Shown: positions 27,820 through 36,561, counted from the stretch's first letter. The stretch: 40,590 bases of DNA from Nioella sediminis (GCF_001879695.1 NZ_MNBL01000107.1:1-40590); one strand, 5' to 3'. Notes: generated from the letters alone by a model not told the origin. A program made the numbers and translations.

Positions 27820-28674
27820 TCAGCCTACGGGAAAGATCACATTGGTCTGACCGGTGCCGGAGCTTGGGAAGTACTCCGTCACCACCTCGCAGGGCTTGTC
27901 ATAGCTGTCCCAGCCAAGCGCCCCGTAGAGCATGGCCGTGTCATGCATGGACCCCTCGCCGCAGCAGAATTGCGCATAGTCCGGCAGCATCTTCAGGAAA
28001 GTCGCGTGATCGCCCTGCTGCCACATGTCCAGCACATGCAGATCCATCTGCCGGTTGAACTCGGAGCTAATGGTAAAGGTGCCGTTATTGGCGGCATAGT
28101 CTTTGTTCGCCCAGATCTTGTGGCTGAGCGACCCTGACGCGACCAGCAACACCCGGCTGTCGGACGCTTCCACCGCTGCGCGAATTGCCTCGCCCACAAC
28201 GCGGCTTTCCTGATGGTCGTGCACCGTGCACCAGGCCGCGACCGAGACCACTTTCATCTCGTGCTCCCGGCTCATGAAACGCATGGGCACAAGCGTACCG
28301 TATTCCAGTTCCAGGCTGTCGAGGTGATGGGCCAGTGTATGGACGCCACGCGCCGTGGCCTCCGCCGCAATCGCATCGCCAAGCGCCGGGTTGCCGTCAT
28401 AGCCATAGGGCAGGTTTTGGATGAACTGCGGAAACTCGTTCGAGGTGAAGAGCCCCTCGAACCGGCTGTTGGCATTGATGTGGAACCCGGCGTTTATCAC
28501 CCAATGGGTGTCGCAGATCACCACCGTGTCTGCCCCCAGCGCCTTTGCACGGCGGGCAATTTCTCGGTGCCCGTCGATGGCCGCCTTCCGCTTGCCCTTC
28601 ACCGGTCCCTCCTGCTCGGACATGAGCATGGTGGGCACATGGGTCATCTTGGCGGCAAGAACGATCTCTCCCAT
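27820..28674 (-). CDS. hpaD: 3,4-dihydroxyphenylacetate 2,3-dioxygenase
   Basis: Extradiol ring cleavage of homoprotocatechuate to 5-carboxymethyl-2-hydroxymuconate semialdehyde. 284 residues, LigB-type (class III) fold with non-haem Fe(II). It matches the E. coli HpaD layout closely: LAAKMTHVPTM near the N-terminus (first histidine), VVICDTHWVINAGFHI (second), LVPMRFM, CTVHDH, ASGSLSHKIW and CCGEGSMHDTAML (glutamate ligand region), ending FPSSGTGQTNVIFPV. The start at 28674 gives MGEIVLAAK; an upstream ATG at 28782 adds 36 unrelated residues. It begins 16 bases after hpaE stops. Confidence 0.93.
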   Translation of the reverse strand: MGEIVLAAKMTHVPTMLMSEQEGPVKGKRKAAIDGHREIARRAKALGADTVVICDTHWVINAGFHINANSRFEGLFTSNEFPQFIQNLPYGYDGNPALGDAIAAEATARGVHTLAHHLDSLELEYGTLVPMRFMSREHEMKVVSVAAWCTVHDHQESRVVGEAIRAAVEASDSRVLLVASGSLSHKIWANKDYAANNGTFTISSEFNRQMDLHVLDMWQQGDHATFLKMLPDYAQFCCGEGSMHDTAMLYGALGWDSYDKPCEVVTEYFPSSGTGQTNVIFPVG

Positions 28675-28690
28675 CTCTTTCCTCCCCCTC

Positions 28691-30202
28691 TCACGCGCCG
28701 AGGCGCGGAATGTGATGCTGGCCGGTGGCGAGGCCGATATGTTTCTGTTCCATGTAGAATTCGAAGCTCCAGTCCCCGCCATCGCGCCCGATGCCGCTGG
28801 CCTTGACGCCGCCGAAGGGTGTCGGCAGGTGGCGGACGTTTTCAGAGTTTACCCAGATCATCCCAGCCTCCAGCCTGTCGGTAATACGCAATGCGCGGGT
28901 CAGGTCGTTGGTCCAGACATAGCCCGTCAGTCCATAGGGAATGTCATTGGCGATCTGCATTGCCTCATCTTCATCCTTGAACCGGATCGCGGTCAGCACG
29001 GGGCCGAAGATTTCCTCCTGCGCGATGGCCATGTCATTGCTGGCCCCGGTGAAGAGAGTCGGTTGAACGAACCAGCCCAGATCGCCCGCCCGCCTGCCGC
29101 CAACGGCGATCTCGGCCCCCTCGGCGCGGGCCTTGTCGAAATAGGAACAGACTTTGTCGAAATGGGTCTTGTGGATAAGCGGCCCCACTTCGGTGGCGGG
29201 ATCGAGCGGGTTGCCAACTCGGATGTTTCTCACCCGCGCGGCCAGCTTTTCAAGGAAGCCATCGGCCACGCTGTCCTGAATAAGCAGCCGCGAGGACGAT
29301 GTGCAGCGCTCGCCATTCAACGAATAGATCATGAAAATCGCCGCATCGAGCGCGCGGTCCAGATCGGCATCCTCGAAGACCATCACCGGGTTCTTGCCCC
29401 CCAGTTCGAAATGCACGCGCTTGAGGGTCTCGGCCCCCTGTTTCATGATCATCGAGCCGGTTCTGGATTCCCCCACGAAGGCGATGGCCTTGATATCGGG
29501 GTGTTCGGTCAGGGCCTTGCCCGCATCCTCGCCAAAGCCGTTCACCAGGTTCCACACGCCCGGCGGCAGCCCCGACTCTTCGGCGATCTCCATCAGGATG
29601 CGCGCGGTTACCGGGCTGAATTCCGCGGGCTTGTGCACCACGGTGCAGCCCGCCGCCAGCGCCGGCGCGATCTTCCAGGTGGAGAGCATAAAGGGCGTGT
29701 TCCACGGCGTGATCACCCCCACGGGGCCGATGGGCACGCGGGTCGTTATGTTCATCAGCGTGGGCGAGGGCAGCGCCTGCCCGTCGCGGGCCGAGAGCGC
29801 GCGGTCGGCGAAGAAGCGGAAGTTCTCGGCGCCGCGAAGGGCCGCCTTCGACATGAAGCGATAGGCTTGGCCCGTGTCCCAGCATTCACAGAGCGCGATT
29901 TCCTCGGCCCGTGCGACGATGCCGTCGGCGATCCGGTGCAGGATGGCCTTGCGTTCGGTTGCGGGCAGGTCGCGCCAGGCGGGATAGGCCGCCTTGGCGG
30001 CGCGTGCCGCAACGTCCACATCCTCCGCCCCCGACCGCGCCACACGGCAGATGAAGCTTTCATCCACCGGCGAATGGTTGTCGAATGTCGCGCCCGAGAC
30101 GGCAGGCCGCGCTTCGCCCCCGATCTGGTTCAGAACGCCCGTGTCGCGGAACCGGGCAAGGTAGCCGTCCAGCTTGGCCTGGTGGGTGGCAAGGTCGGTC
30201 AT
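28691..30202 (-). CDS. hpaE: 5-carboxymethyl-2-hydroxymuconate semialdehyde dehydrogenase
   Basis: NAD-dependent aldehyde dehydrogenase of the homoprotocatechuate pathway, 503 residues. Active-site Cys is near residue 300 in NGERCTSSSRLL and the general-base Glu near 266 in FELGGKNPVMVFED; PWNTPFMLSTWKIAPALA precedes the cofactor site. The overall sequence follows HpaE better than generic betaine or puuC-type dehydrogenases, and it lies between hpaD and hpaF. The ATG at 30202 overlaps the hpaF stop as ATGA; longer versions from 30529 run through hpaF in another frame. Confidence 0.92.
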   Translation of the reverse strand: MTDLATHQAKLDGYLARFRDTGVLNQIGGEARPAVSGATFDNHSPVDESFICRVARSGAEDVDVAARAAKAAYPAWRDLPATERKAILHRIADGIVARAEEIALCECWDTGQAYRFMSKAALRGAENFRFFADRALSARDGQALPSPTLMNITTRVPIGPVGVITPWNTPFMLSTWKIAPALAAGCTVVHKPAEFSPVTARILMEIAEESGLPPGVWNLVNGFGEDAGKALTEHPDIKAIAFVGESRTGSMIMKQGAETLKRVHFELGGKNPVMVFEDADLDRALDAAIFMIYSLNGERCTSSSRLLIQDSVADGFLEKLAARVRNIRVGNPLDPATEVGPLIHKTHFDKVCSYFDKARAEGAEIAVGGRRAGDLGWFVQPTLFTGASNDMAIAQEEIFGPVLTAIRFKDEDEAMQIANDIPYGLTGYVWTNDLTRALRITDRLEAGMIWVNSENVRHLPTPFGGVKASGIGRDGGDWSFEFYMEQKHIGLATGQHHIPRLGA

Positions 30203-30591
30203 GGCAGCTCCTTCGGCAGATGGTCGCGGATCGTGCCCGTCTTGGGGCTGAGATCGGGGTCGATGTCGCGCATCTCGAAGGAAAGCGCGATGGAATGCCG
30301 TGCCATGGCCGGGGCAAGGAAGGCCTCGGCGGCGGCGAAGATATGGGCGGTGGCGGCGCGCTTGGCCTCGTCGGAACGGCCGCCGCGCAGGCGCAGGCTG
30401 ATGTCGACATAGCCGTGCTGCGGATCGCCATCGGCGATGCTGACATGGGTGGCGCGGATGGCGCGCACGCGGATACCGGGCATCGGCAGGATACCGGTGT
30501 CGATGGCGGCCCGCCGCAGCACATCGCACAGCGCGACCATGTCAGCGCGCTCCTCCATGTTGGGCGAATACTCGACGATGATATGGGGCAC
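30199..30591 (-). CDS. hpaF: 5-carboxymethyl-2-hydroxymuconate isomerase
   Basis: A 130-residue tautomerase-superfamily enzyme that isomerises 5-carboxymethyl-2-hydroxymuconate. It starts with GTG: after Met the next residue is Pro (M)PHIIVEYSPNM, which places the catalytic N-terminal proline correctly. AGGAGG lies eight bases before this GTG and not before the upstream ATG at 30645, which would bury the proline. Further family features are GIRVRAIRATHV and the late SFEMRDIDPDLSPK. First gene of the hpaFED operon. Confidence 0.92.
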   Translation of the reverse strand: MPHIIVEYSPNMEERADMVALCDVLRRAAIDTGILPMPGIRVRAIRATHVSIADGDPQHGYVDISLRLRGGRSDEAKRAATAHIFAAAEAFLAPAMARHSIALSFEMRDIDPDLSPKTGTIRDHLPKELP

Positions 30592-30660
30592 CGGGGCTCC
30601 TCCTAATTTACTTGCTTTGTTAAGCAAATGCATGAAGGGAGTCAAGCCCGATCTTTTGCG
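30592..30660 (-). promoter_or_regulatory. hpaFED promoter and palindromic operator
   Basis: On the minus strand TTGACT (30640-30645) is separated by 17 bases from TAACAA (30617-30622). The -10 lies inside the perfect inverted repeat TTGCTT-TGTT-AAGCAA (30612-30627). An operator across the -10 implies repression. The HpaR-type regulator at 39012-39467 is the likely ligand of this site, but that is inferred. Confidence 0.6.
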
Positions 30661-30680
30661 CTCCCTCTGATCCGGGCGGG

Positions 30681-30724
30681 AAGCGGTTTCGAAACCGCTT
30701 AAACAAGGGCCTTCGAAGGCCCTT
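30681..30724. terminator. Two tandem perfect 20-base palindromes
   Basis: AAGCGGTTTCGAAACCGCTT (30681-30700) and AAGGGCCTTCGAAGGCCCTT (30705-30724) are separated by four bases; both centre on TTCGAA. They lie just after the stop of the UPF0261 gene and before the hpaF promoter, so termination of the tct-aldehyde dehydrogenase-UPF0261 transcript is the simplest role. Confidence 0.7.
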
Positions 30725-30753
30725 CCCCCGCCAGGATCAAACCGCGCATCACG

Positions 30754-31980
30754 TCAGGCCAGGCCGCGCGCCCGCCAATCATCGAAGATCTCAAGCGCCC
30801 TTGCCGCAAAGGCCGCATCATTGATATGGGCGTCGATCTCTTCCAGCCGCACATTGGCGGGGCAGCTTGCGCGCATCTCGTCGCAGAACGCGGTCAGTCC
30901 CTCTGGGTTGTGCAGGTCCGCACCCGGTCGGTCCCATTCGCCGCAGCCACCTAGGGGCAACAGCAGCACGGTTTCGCCCCTGGCCTCCGCCAGCGCCCGG
31001 CCATGCGCGCGGGCGACCGCGCGCACCCCGTCGGCGTCCAGCACCACCGAGGTGATGAGCCGGTTATGCGCATGGCTCGGCAGATCGGCCCATGTCTCGG
31101 GGATGCCGCGCCATCCGGCCAGATCCACCAGGTCATAGCAGCCGGTCGAGACCAGCTGCGGAATGCCCGCCTTGCCAGCATTTGTCAGCCGGTCGGCCCC
31201 CGCCGTCACGTCCGAGCCATGGGTGTCGTTGCCCAGCTCCTGCGTGCAGAAATCGAAGACGGCAGCAAAAGCGCCTTGCGCGGCGAGCGATTCAAACGCC
31301 CGCCCGCCCATGCCGGTCGCATGAAACACGGCGACCTCGTATCCGCGCGCCTCTAGCTCGGGCTTCAGGTAGACCATGTATCGCAGCGCCGACTTGCCAA
31401 GGCTCGTCATGCCGATGAGCGGCTTCGACCGGTCCGGTGCCTCCACCGCCCGCGCCGCCCCCAGAACCGCGCCCGCCGCCTGGCTGAGCGACGACTTGCA
31501 GACCGAATTCAGCCCGTAAAGCCCCCCGGCCCAGAGGATCATCTGGATATCGGCGGGCAGGCGGTCGGCCGGGATGAGGGTGGAGAAAGCCACGGTCGAG
31601 ACGATGTATTTCGGCACCCCAAGCGGCAACGCGCTGCACAGGTCAAGGGCCAGGTCCGTGCCCATGGAGCCGCCCAGAACCACAACCCCGTCGAACCGCC
31701 CCTCGGCCCAGGCCCGCGCCGCCAGTGCCGCCGACCCGCGCGCCATGATCTGCATGGCGGTATTTTCATCACCCGAGGCAATGGCCGCGTCGATGCTGGA
31801 CCCGCCCGCCTTGGCCACGTCATGCTTGGAGATATCGGTGGGTTGCGAGGGATCGCCCAGAACCGAGACGTCCATGGTCAGCACCCCGCCCCCCTGCGCG
31901 CGAATGCGCTCGGCCATGTAGAGCAGCTCGTCGTCCTTGGTGTCGTAGGTGCCCACCACCAGAATGGTCTTGTCCGCCAT
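30754..31980 (-). CDS. UPF0261 / Tm-1-like ATP-binding protein
   Basis: A 408-residue member of the UPF0261 (Tm-1-like) family. N-terminal VVGTYDTKDDELLYM and the DVSVLG, VVLGGSMGTDLA, MTSLGKSALRYM and FHATGMGGRAFESL blocks are diagnostic for the family. The tomato Tm-1 protein is the known distant relative, and an ATP-binding fold has been assigned, but the bacterial function is not known. Usually a TIM-barrel partner gene lies next to it; none is here. It starts ten bases upstream of the aldehyde dehydrogenase stop, so it is co-transcribed with the transport genes. Confidence 0.82.
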   Translation of the reverse strand: MADKTILVVGTYDTKDDELLYMAERIRAQGGGVLTMDVSVLGDPSQPTDISKHDVAKAGGSSIDAAIASGDENTAMQIMARGSAALAARAWAEGRFDGVVVLGGSMGTDLALDLCSALPLGVPKYIVSTVAFSTLIPADRLPADIQMILWAGGLYGLNSVCKSSLSQAAGAVLGAARAVEAPDRSKPLIGMTSLGKSALRYMVYLKPELEARGYEVAVFHATGMGGRAFESLAAQGAFAAVFDFCTQELGNDTHGSDVTAGADRLTNAGKAGIPQLVSTGCYDLVDLAGWRGIPETWADLPSHAHNRLITSVVLDADGVRAVARAHGRALAEARGETVLLLPLGGCGEWDRPGADLHNPEGLTAFCDEMRASCPANVRLEEIDAHINDAAFAARALEIFDDWRARGLA

Positions 31981-31990
31981 ATCTCCCCGC

Positions 31991-33475
31991 TCACAGCTGG
32001 ATCCACGCCGTTTTCAGGTTTTCATATTTCGCCAGCGCATGCAGCGACTTGTCGCTTCCATTGCCGGACTGGCCCACGCCGCCAAGGGGCACGGTCAGGT
32101 CCGACCCGCCATAGGTGTTCACATGCACCACGCCCGCGCGGACGGCCCGGATCATCCGGTGCGCGCGGGACAGATCGCGCGTCCAGACGCCAGAGGACAG
32201 GCCATAGTCGGTTCCGTTTGCCAGCCGCACGGCCTCGCCTTCCGTCCTGAAGGGTGTCACCGCCAGAACCGGGCCGAAGACCTCGTTCTGCGCCAGCCGC
32301 GTGTCGGGCGCGACCCCGGCCATGACCGTTGGGGCCATGTAGGTGCCGCCGGTGTCCGTCAGGATACGCCCACCGCCGGTCAGCCTTTGCGCGCCCTCCG
32401 CCTCGGCCTCGTCCACGAAGTGCAGGTTCTGCGCCAGTTGCCGTTCCGAATGCACCGCGCCGATCTGGGTTTCCAGCGACAGCGGATCGCCCACCCGGAA
32501 CGCCTCCGCCGCCGCGACCAGCGCCGCGACAAAGTCGTCATGGATGCTCTCCTCCACCAGCAGGCGCGAGGCCGCCACGCAGACCTGCCCCGCATTGCGG
32601 AAGATGCCCGCCGCCGAGACCTTGGCCGCAAGCGCCAGATCCGGCGCATCGGCAAAGACCACATTGGGCGACTTGCCCCCTAACTCCAGATAGCAGCGCT
32701 TGAGGTTGGACCGCGCGGCATACTCCAACAGCCGCCGCCCCGTCGCGCCCGATCCGGTGAAGGCCAGCACGTCGATGCCCATGGAAAGCCCCATGGCCTC
32801 GCCCACCACCGGGCCCTCGCCCGTCACCACGTTCAGCACGCCCGGCGGCAGCCCCGCCTCCAGCGCCAGCGCCGCGATGCGCAAGAGCGTGAGCGAGGCG
32901 GTTTCCGCTGGTTTCAACACCACGGAATTGCCCGCCGCCAGGGCAGGCGCCAGTTTCCACGCCCCGATCATCAGCGGGAAGTTCCACGGCACGATGGCAC
33001 CGACCACGCCCACCGGCTCGCGGTGAACGAGGCCCAGAACGCTGTCCGCCGTCGGCGCTATCTCGCCATATTGCTTGTCGATGGCCTCGGCGTAATAGCG
33101 GATCGTGGCCGCCGCCGACCCGGCCTCGGCCTTGTAGGCCATGGAAATCTCGGTCCCGTTCTCGCGCACACCCATCACCGCCAGTGCCAGCGCCTCGGCC
33201 TCGATCAGTTCGGCCCATTTCAGCAGGACCTTCTTGCGCGCGGCAGGGGGTTGGCGCGACCAGCATCCGTCCTCGAACGCCTCGCGCGCACCCGCCACGG
33301 CCCGCGCCACATCCGCGCCCGTGCCCTTGGCCAGCGTCGTCAGCACACGCCCGTCGATGGGGGAGGTCGTCTCCATCAAACCCCCGTCCGAGGCGGGCAC
33401 CACCTGCCCCCCGATCAGATGCCCCTGCGGCCCAATAACCTCTGCGCGCAGCGCGTCGATACTGGCTTGATCCAT
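31991..33475 (-). CDS. Aldehyde dehydrogenase, PuuC/betaine-type
   Basis: A 494-residue NAD(P)-dependent aldehyde dehydrogenase. Active-site Cys is in NAGQVCVAASRLL and the Glu in LELGGKSPNVVFA; VPWNFPLMIGAWKLAPALA precedes the cofactor-binding loop. The sequence groups with gamma-glutamyl-gamma-aminobutyraldehyde and phenylacetaldehyde-type dehydrogenases. With an omega-aminotransferase nearby it could oxidise the aldehyde produced by deamination of an amine. Lies 11 bases before the tctA stop and belongs to the same transcript. Confidence 0.85.
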   Translation of the reverse strand: MDQASIDALRAEVIGPQGHLIGGQVVPASDGGLMETTSPIDGRVLTTLAKGTGADVARAVAGAREAFEDGCWSRQPPAARKKVLLKWAELIEAEALALAVMGVRENGTEISMAYKAEAGSAAATIRYYAEAIDKQYGEIAPTADSVLGLVHREPVGVVGAIVPWNFPLMIGAWKLAPALAAGNSVVLKPAETASLTLLRIAALALEAGLPPGVLNVVTGEGPVVGEAMGLSMGIDVLAFTGSGATGRRLLEYAARSNLKRCYLELGGKSPNVVFADAPDLALAAKVSAAGIFRNAGQVCVAASRLLVEESIHDDFVAALVAAAEAFRVGDPLSLETQIGAVHSERQLAQNLHFVDEAEAEGAQRLTGGGRILTDTGGTYMAPTVMAGVAPDTRLAQNEVFGPVLAVTPFRTEGEAVRLANGTDYGLSSGVWTRDLSRAHRMIRAVRAGVVHVNTYGGSDLTVPLGGVGQSGNGSDKSLHALAKYENLKTAWIQL

Positions 33476-33485
33476 CTCTTGCCCC

Positions 33486-35003
33486 TTACCGCATCTGCGA
33501 GTCGTGAATGTCGTGGTCGGGATCTTCCACCCGCGCCCGGTGTTCCTTCACCAGCGTGCGGACATGCAGCCCGATGACCAGCAGGATCGCGCAAAAGAGG
33601 ATGAAGGCAATTGGCCGGTCGATCATGTCCCAAGGCGTGCGCACGCGGGCCATGGCGCTGCGCAGCTTCACCTCCATGATGCCGCCCAAGACCATGCCCA
33701 GGATGATCGGCACCACCGGCAGGTTGAGCCGCTTCAGGATCAGCCCTAGCACCCCAAAAGCACTGGCAATCGCGCAATCGGTGAAGGAGTTTCGCAAGCT
33801 GTAGACCCCTACGAAGCTCAGTGTCAGGATGACCACGCCAAGAAACCGCGTCGGCACCTGGATGATCTTGGTCAGCAGGTTGGTGGAAAACATCAGGAAG
33901 CCAAGCACGATGACGTTCAGCAGCAGCATGACGATGTAAAGCGCCACCACGAAATCCATGTCGTTCTGGAAGAGCCCCGGCCCCGGCACCACGTTGTGCA
34001 CGTAAAAGACCGACAGCATCATCGCGGTGAGCGCCTCGCCGGGAATGCCTAGCGCCAACAGTGGGATCATGGCCGCACCCGGCACCGCGTTGTTAGCGGC
34101 TTCCGAGGCAATCAGCCCCTCGGGGCTGCCCTTGCCGAACTCTTCGGGCGTCTTCGACGTGCGCCGCGCGTAGGTGTAGCTCAGGAACTGCGCGGTGAAC
34201 TCGCCCACGCCGGGGATCATCCCCATAAGGACGCCGAAGCCGGAGGACACCGTCGCCACCCGCTTGAAGCGGAAAAGCTCCTTCAGGCCGGAAAAGAGGC
34301 TCCCCTCCACCCGCTGCGCTTTCGGCGCGTCGTCCTTGTCGACCAGCAGCATGAAGGCCTGCGAAATGGCGAAAAGCCCCAGCACCACGACGATCAGATC
34401 AAAGCCCGAGGCCAGCCAGCTCTGATCGAAGGCATACCGGCGGGAATAGCGGACCGGCTCCAGCCCCACGGAATTGAGGAAGATACCGAAACTGGCCAGC
34501 ATTCCGGCGGCAAAGACCTGTCCCCGATGCGCCAGCACGACAAGGATGATGCCCAGAAGCGCGGCCAGGAAAATCTCGCGGCTGCCGAACATGGGCGCGA
34601 TCCAGGCCAGCACGGGCGACAAAAGGATCAGGCACAGGATCGACAGGATGCCCCCGAAGAAGGACGCCGAATAGGCCAGGCTCAGCGCCCGCCGCGCCTG
34701 CCCCTTTTGCGTCATCGGGTAGCCGTCATAGGTGGTCAGCGCGTTCACCGCCGTGCCCGGCGTGTTGATCAGAATGGCCGGGATCGCGCCGCCATACATG
34801 GACGAGCCATAGATGCCCAGAAGCACCGTCAGCCCCACGATGGGATCGAAGCTGAAGGTCGCGGGCAGCAGGATGGCAATGGCCACCGCCGCGCCGACGC
34901 CGGGAATGGCGCCGATGATGACGCCCCCGATGGAGCCCACCAGAAGGGCCAGAAGCACGTCGAGCCGGGCGAGCGTGTCGAGGCTGGAAAGGAAAAGGTC
35001 CAT
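33486..35003 (-). CDS. tctA: Tripartite tricarboxylate transporter, large permease TctA
   Basis: A 505-residue multi-spanning inner-membrane protein, the main channel of a TTT importer. The TctA signature GAIPGVGAAVAIAILLP is near residue 32, and GSSMYGGAIPAILINTPGTA near 67. The second copy of the fold has MGMIPGVGEFTAQFLSY and EAANNAVPGAAMIPLLALGIPG. I start it at the ATG 35003 (MDLFLSS), seven bases after GAGG; a GTG immediately upstream at 35006 is possible. Works with TctB and the periplasmic TctC. Confidence 0.93.
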   Translation of the reverse strand: MDLFLSSLDTLARLDVLLALLVGSIGGVIIGAIPGVGAAVAIAILLPATFSFDPIVGLTVLLGIYGSSMYGGAIPAILINTPGTAVNALTTYDGYPMTQKGQARRALSLAYSASFFGGILSILCLILLSPVLAWIAPMFGSREIFLAALLGIILVVLAHRGQVFAAGMLASFGIFLNSVGLEPVRYSRRYAFDQSWLASGFDLIVVVLGLFAISQAFMLLVDKDDAPKAQRVEGSLFSGLKELFRFKRVATVSSGFGVLMGMIPGVGEFTAQFLSYTYARRTSKTPEEFGKGSPEGLIASEAANNAVPGAAMIPLLALGIPGEALTAMMLSVFYVHNVVPGPGLFQNDMDFVVALYIVMLLLNVIVLGFLMFSTNLLTKIIQVPTRFLGVVILTLSFVGVYSLRNSFTDCAIASAFGVLGLILKRLNLPVVPIILGMVLGGIMEVKLRSAMARVRTPWDMIDRPIAFILFCAILLVIGLHVRTLVKEHRARVEDPDHDIHDSQMR

Positions 35004-35012
35004 CACCGGGCC

Positions 35013-35552
35013 TCAGAAATAGGTCAGCATGAAGGTGGAGAGGCCATCTGGCAGCAGATGATAGAGCTGCCCGCCCGGCAGGCGCACCTGAAGGAAGGTT
35101 CGGAACAGCAGCACGATGGCCAACCCGGTCGCCATGGCGGCACCGATCATGCGTAGCTCGCGATAGCCCATGCGGATGGTCAGCACGCCCATGAAAAGAA
35201 GCGTCGCAAGAAGGTAGCCCACCCACGGCACCAGCCAGACATAGGCCAGGAACCAGCCCACGAATTCCAGTGATCTAATCCAGGTCACGACCTCGGGCCA
35301 GCGGCCCGGAATGCGGTCAGAGGCAACGGAACTGAGGAAGTGAAGCGCGCCAAAGCCGGCCATGCCGAAGACACCCACGGCAGGCCAGAACCGGGGCTGC
35401 GCGAACAGCTGCTGGCCGTTGGCCCAGATCGTCTGGTTCTGCAACTGGCTGGCCAGCCACAAGGCAAAGAGCAGAAAGATGGTGGCGAAGACGAGATCCC
35501 CCGGTCGACGATACCGCCTGAACATCTGCTGCAGGGTTTCAAACCGCCCCAT
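35013..35552 (-). CDS. tctB: Tripartite tricarboxylate transporter, small permease TctB
   Basis: A 179-residue protein with four predicted membrane helices, the small membrane subunit of the TTT system. PGDLVFATIFLLFALWL starts the first helix near residue 18 and helices 2-4 cover about 50-160 (PRFWPAVGVFGMAGF; WFLAYVWLVPWVGYLLAT). The start at 35552 (MGRFETLQQ) is chosen because an upstream ATG at 35693 would overlap the tctC coding region and the intercistronic hairpins. Stops nine bases before tctA. Confidence 0.85.
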   Translation of the reverse strand: MGRFETLQQMFRRYRRPGDLVFATIFLLFALWLASQLQNQTIWANGQQLFAQPRFWPAVGVFGMAGFGALHFLSSVASDRIPGRWPEVVTWIRSLEFVGWFLAYVWLVPWVGYLLATLLFMGVLTIRMGYRELRMIGAAMATGLAIVLLFRTFLQVRLPGGQLYHLLPDGLSTFMLTYF

Positions 35553-35562
35553 CCGCGCGCCC

Positions 35563-35609
35563 CAATTTTGTTCCAACAAAATTGCGGATCGGCCCGGAGA
35601 GGCCGATCC
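35563..35609 (-). promoter_or_regulatory. tctC-tctB intercistronic hairpins
   Basis: Two adjacent inverted repeats. The first has ten-base arms CAATTTTGTT (35563-35572) and AACAAAATTG (35575-35584). The second is GGATCGGCC-CGGAGA-GGCCGATCC (35586-35609). They sit in the 67-base gap after tctC. Such structures can attenuate transcription or protect the upstream mRNA, keeping the binding protein in excess. Confidence 0.6.
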
Positions 35610-35619
35610 ATTACATCGC

Positions 35620-36561
35620 TCAGTCGAGCATGCCCGAAATCGTGCCGAGCGTCTCGATATCAGCCTGAATCTGGGCGGTCGCGCTTTCGGCATCCTGCCA
35701 GTAGACCAGCGCGCCGGTTTCCTCCGCCAGCGCCTGCGCCCGCTCGCTCATAACCGTGGCCTGCGCCACTTCCGCGATCCGGTCGCGCACCTCCTGCGGG
35801 GTGTCCCGATGCACGAACAGCCCGTTCCACAGCGCAACGTTCAGCGAGGGGTCAAGCTCCGCCACCGTGGGCGCGTCGGGCGTCAGGCTGATCCGCTCTG
35901 CCCCGATCGAGGCCAGCACATTGACGCTGTCCAGACAGGGCAGGATCAGTTGCAGCGTGGTGTTGATCACATCCGCATCGCCCGAGGCCAGCGTGTTGCA
36001 ATCCAGCGCGTCGAAGGCCGCGTCCGAGGCGAAGCCGAAGCCCTGCGAGGCGGCCAGCGCCATGGTCACCCGCGTCGGCACCAGTGGCGCGCCGAAATGG
36101 CCAAGCGTCACGTCATTGTCCTGCGCATGGGCGGCCAGCTCTTCCATGGTGGAATAGGGCGCATCGGCGCCTGCTGCGATCACGAAAGGATAGGTCAGGA
36201 AAATGCCGATGGGTTCGAACGGATCGGGGCTAAGCTCCGGGATGCCCAGGTTCGGCCCCACGGTCGGGATCGCGATAATGAAGGACCCGATGGTGTAGCC
36301 ATCCGCCGGCGCTGTCGCCACGGAAATCGCGCCGGGGAAGGGGCCGCCCCCGCCGCCCGGCCGGTTCACCACCGCCGCAGGCACGCCGTAAGCCTCCTGG
36401 AAATCCTCCGCGATCATCCGTGTCAGCACGTCCTCCAGGTCACCCGGCGGCCAAGGGACCACGAATTCCACCGGGCGTTCGGGGTAATCCGCCGCCGCCA
36501 GCCCGCCAAGGGCCACCGTCGCCAGCGCCGCCGCGCAGACGGTCTTGAGCATTGTCTTCAT
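35620..36561 (-). CDS. tctC: TTT periplasmic solute-binding protein, TctC/Bug family
   Basis: A 313-residue binding protein for the tripartite importer. A signal peptide is evident (MKTMLKTVCAAALATVALGG, cut near AAADYPER). The mature part has the Bug-family layout: PERPVEFVVPWPPGDLEDVLTRM, VVNRPGGGGGPFP, DGYTIGS, and a late GLFVHRDTPQEVRDRI. Ligands of the family range from carboxylates to aromatic acids, so the substrate stays open. Start at 36561 has GGGAG six bases upstream; ATG 36588 lies in the operator region. First gene of the minus-strand transport operon. Confidence 0.9.
   Translation of the reverse strand: MKTMLKTVCAAALATVALGGLAAADYPERPVEFVVPWPPGDLEDVLTRMIAEDFQEAYGVPAAVVNRPGGGGGPFPGAISVATAPADGYTIGSFIIAIPTVGPNLGIPELSPDPFEPIGIFLTYPFVIAAGADAPYSTMEELAAHAQDNDVTLGHFGAPLVPTRVTMALAASQGFGFASDAAFDALDCNTLASGDADVINTTLQLILPCLDSVNVLASIGAERISLTPDAPTVAELDPSLNVALWNGLFVHRDTPQEVRDRIAEVAQATVMSERAQALAEETGALVYWQDAESATAQIQADIETLGTISGMLD

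Noticed and set aside
28421-30412. 663-codon open frame opposite hpaE and hpaD
   Set aside because: Mirror of well-recognised genes; no family resemblance and biased composition (Gly, Arg, His).
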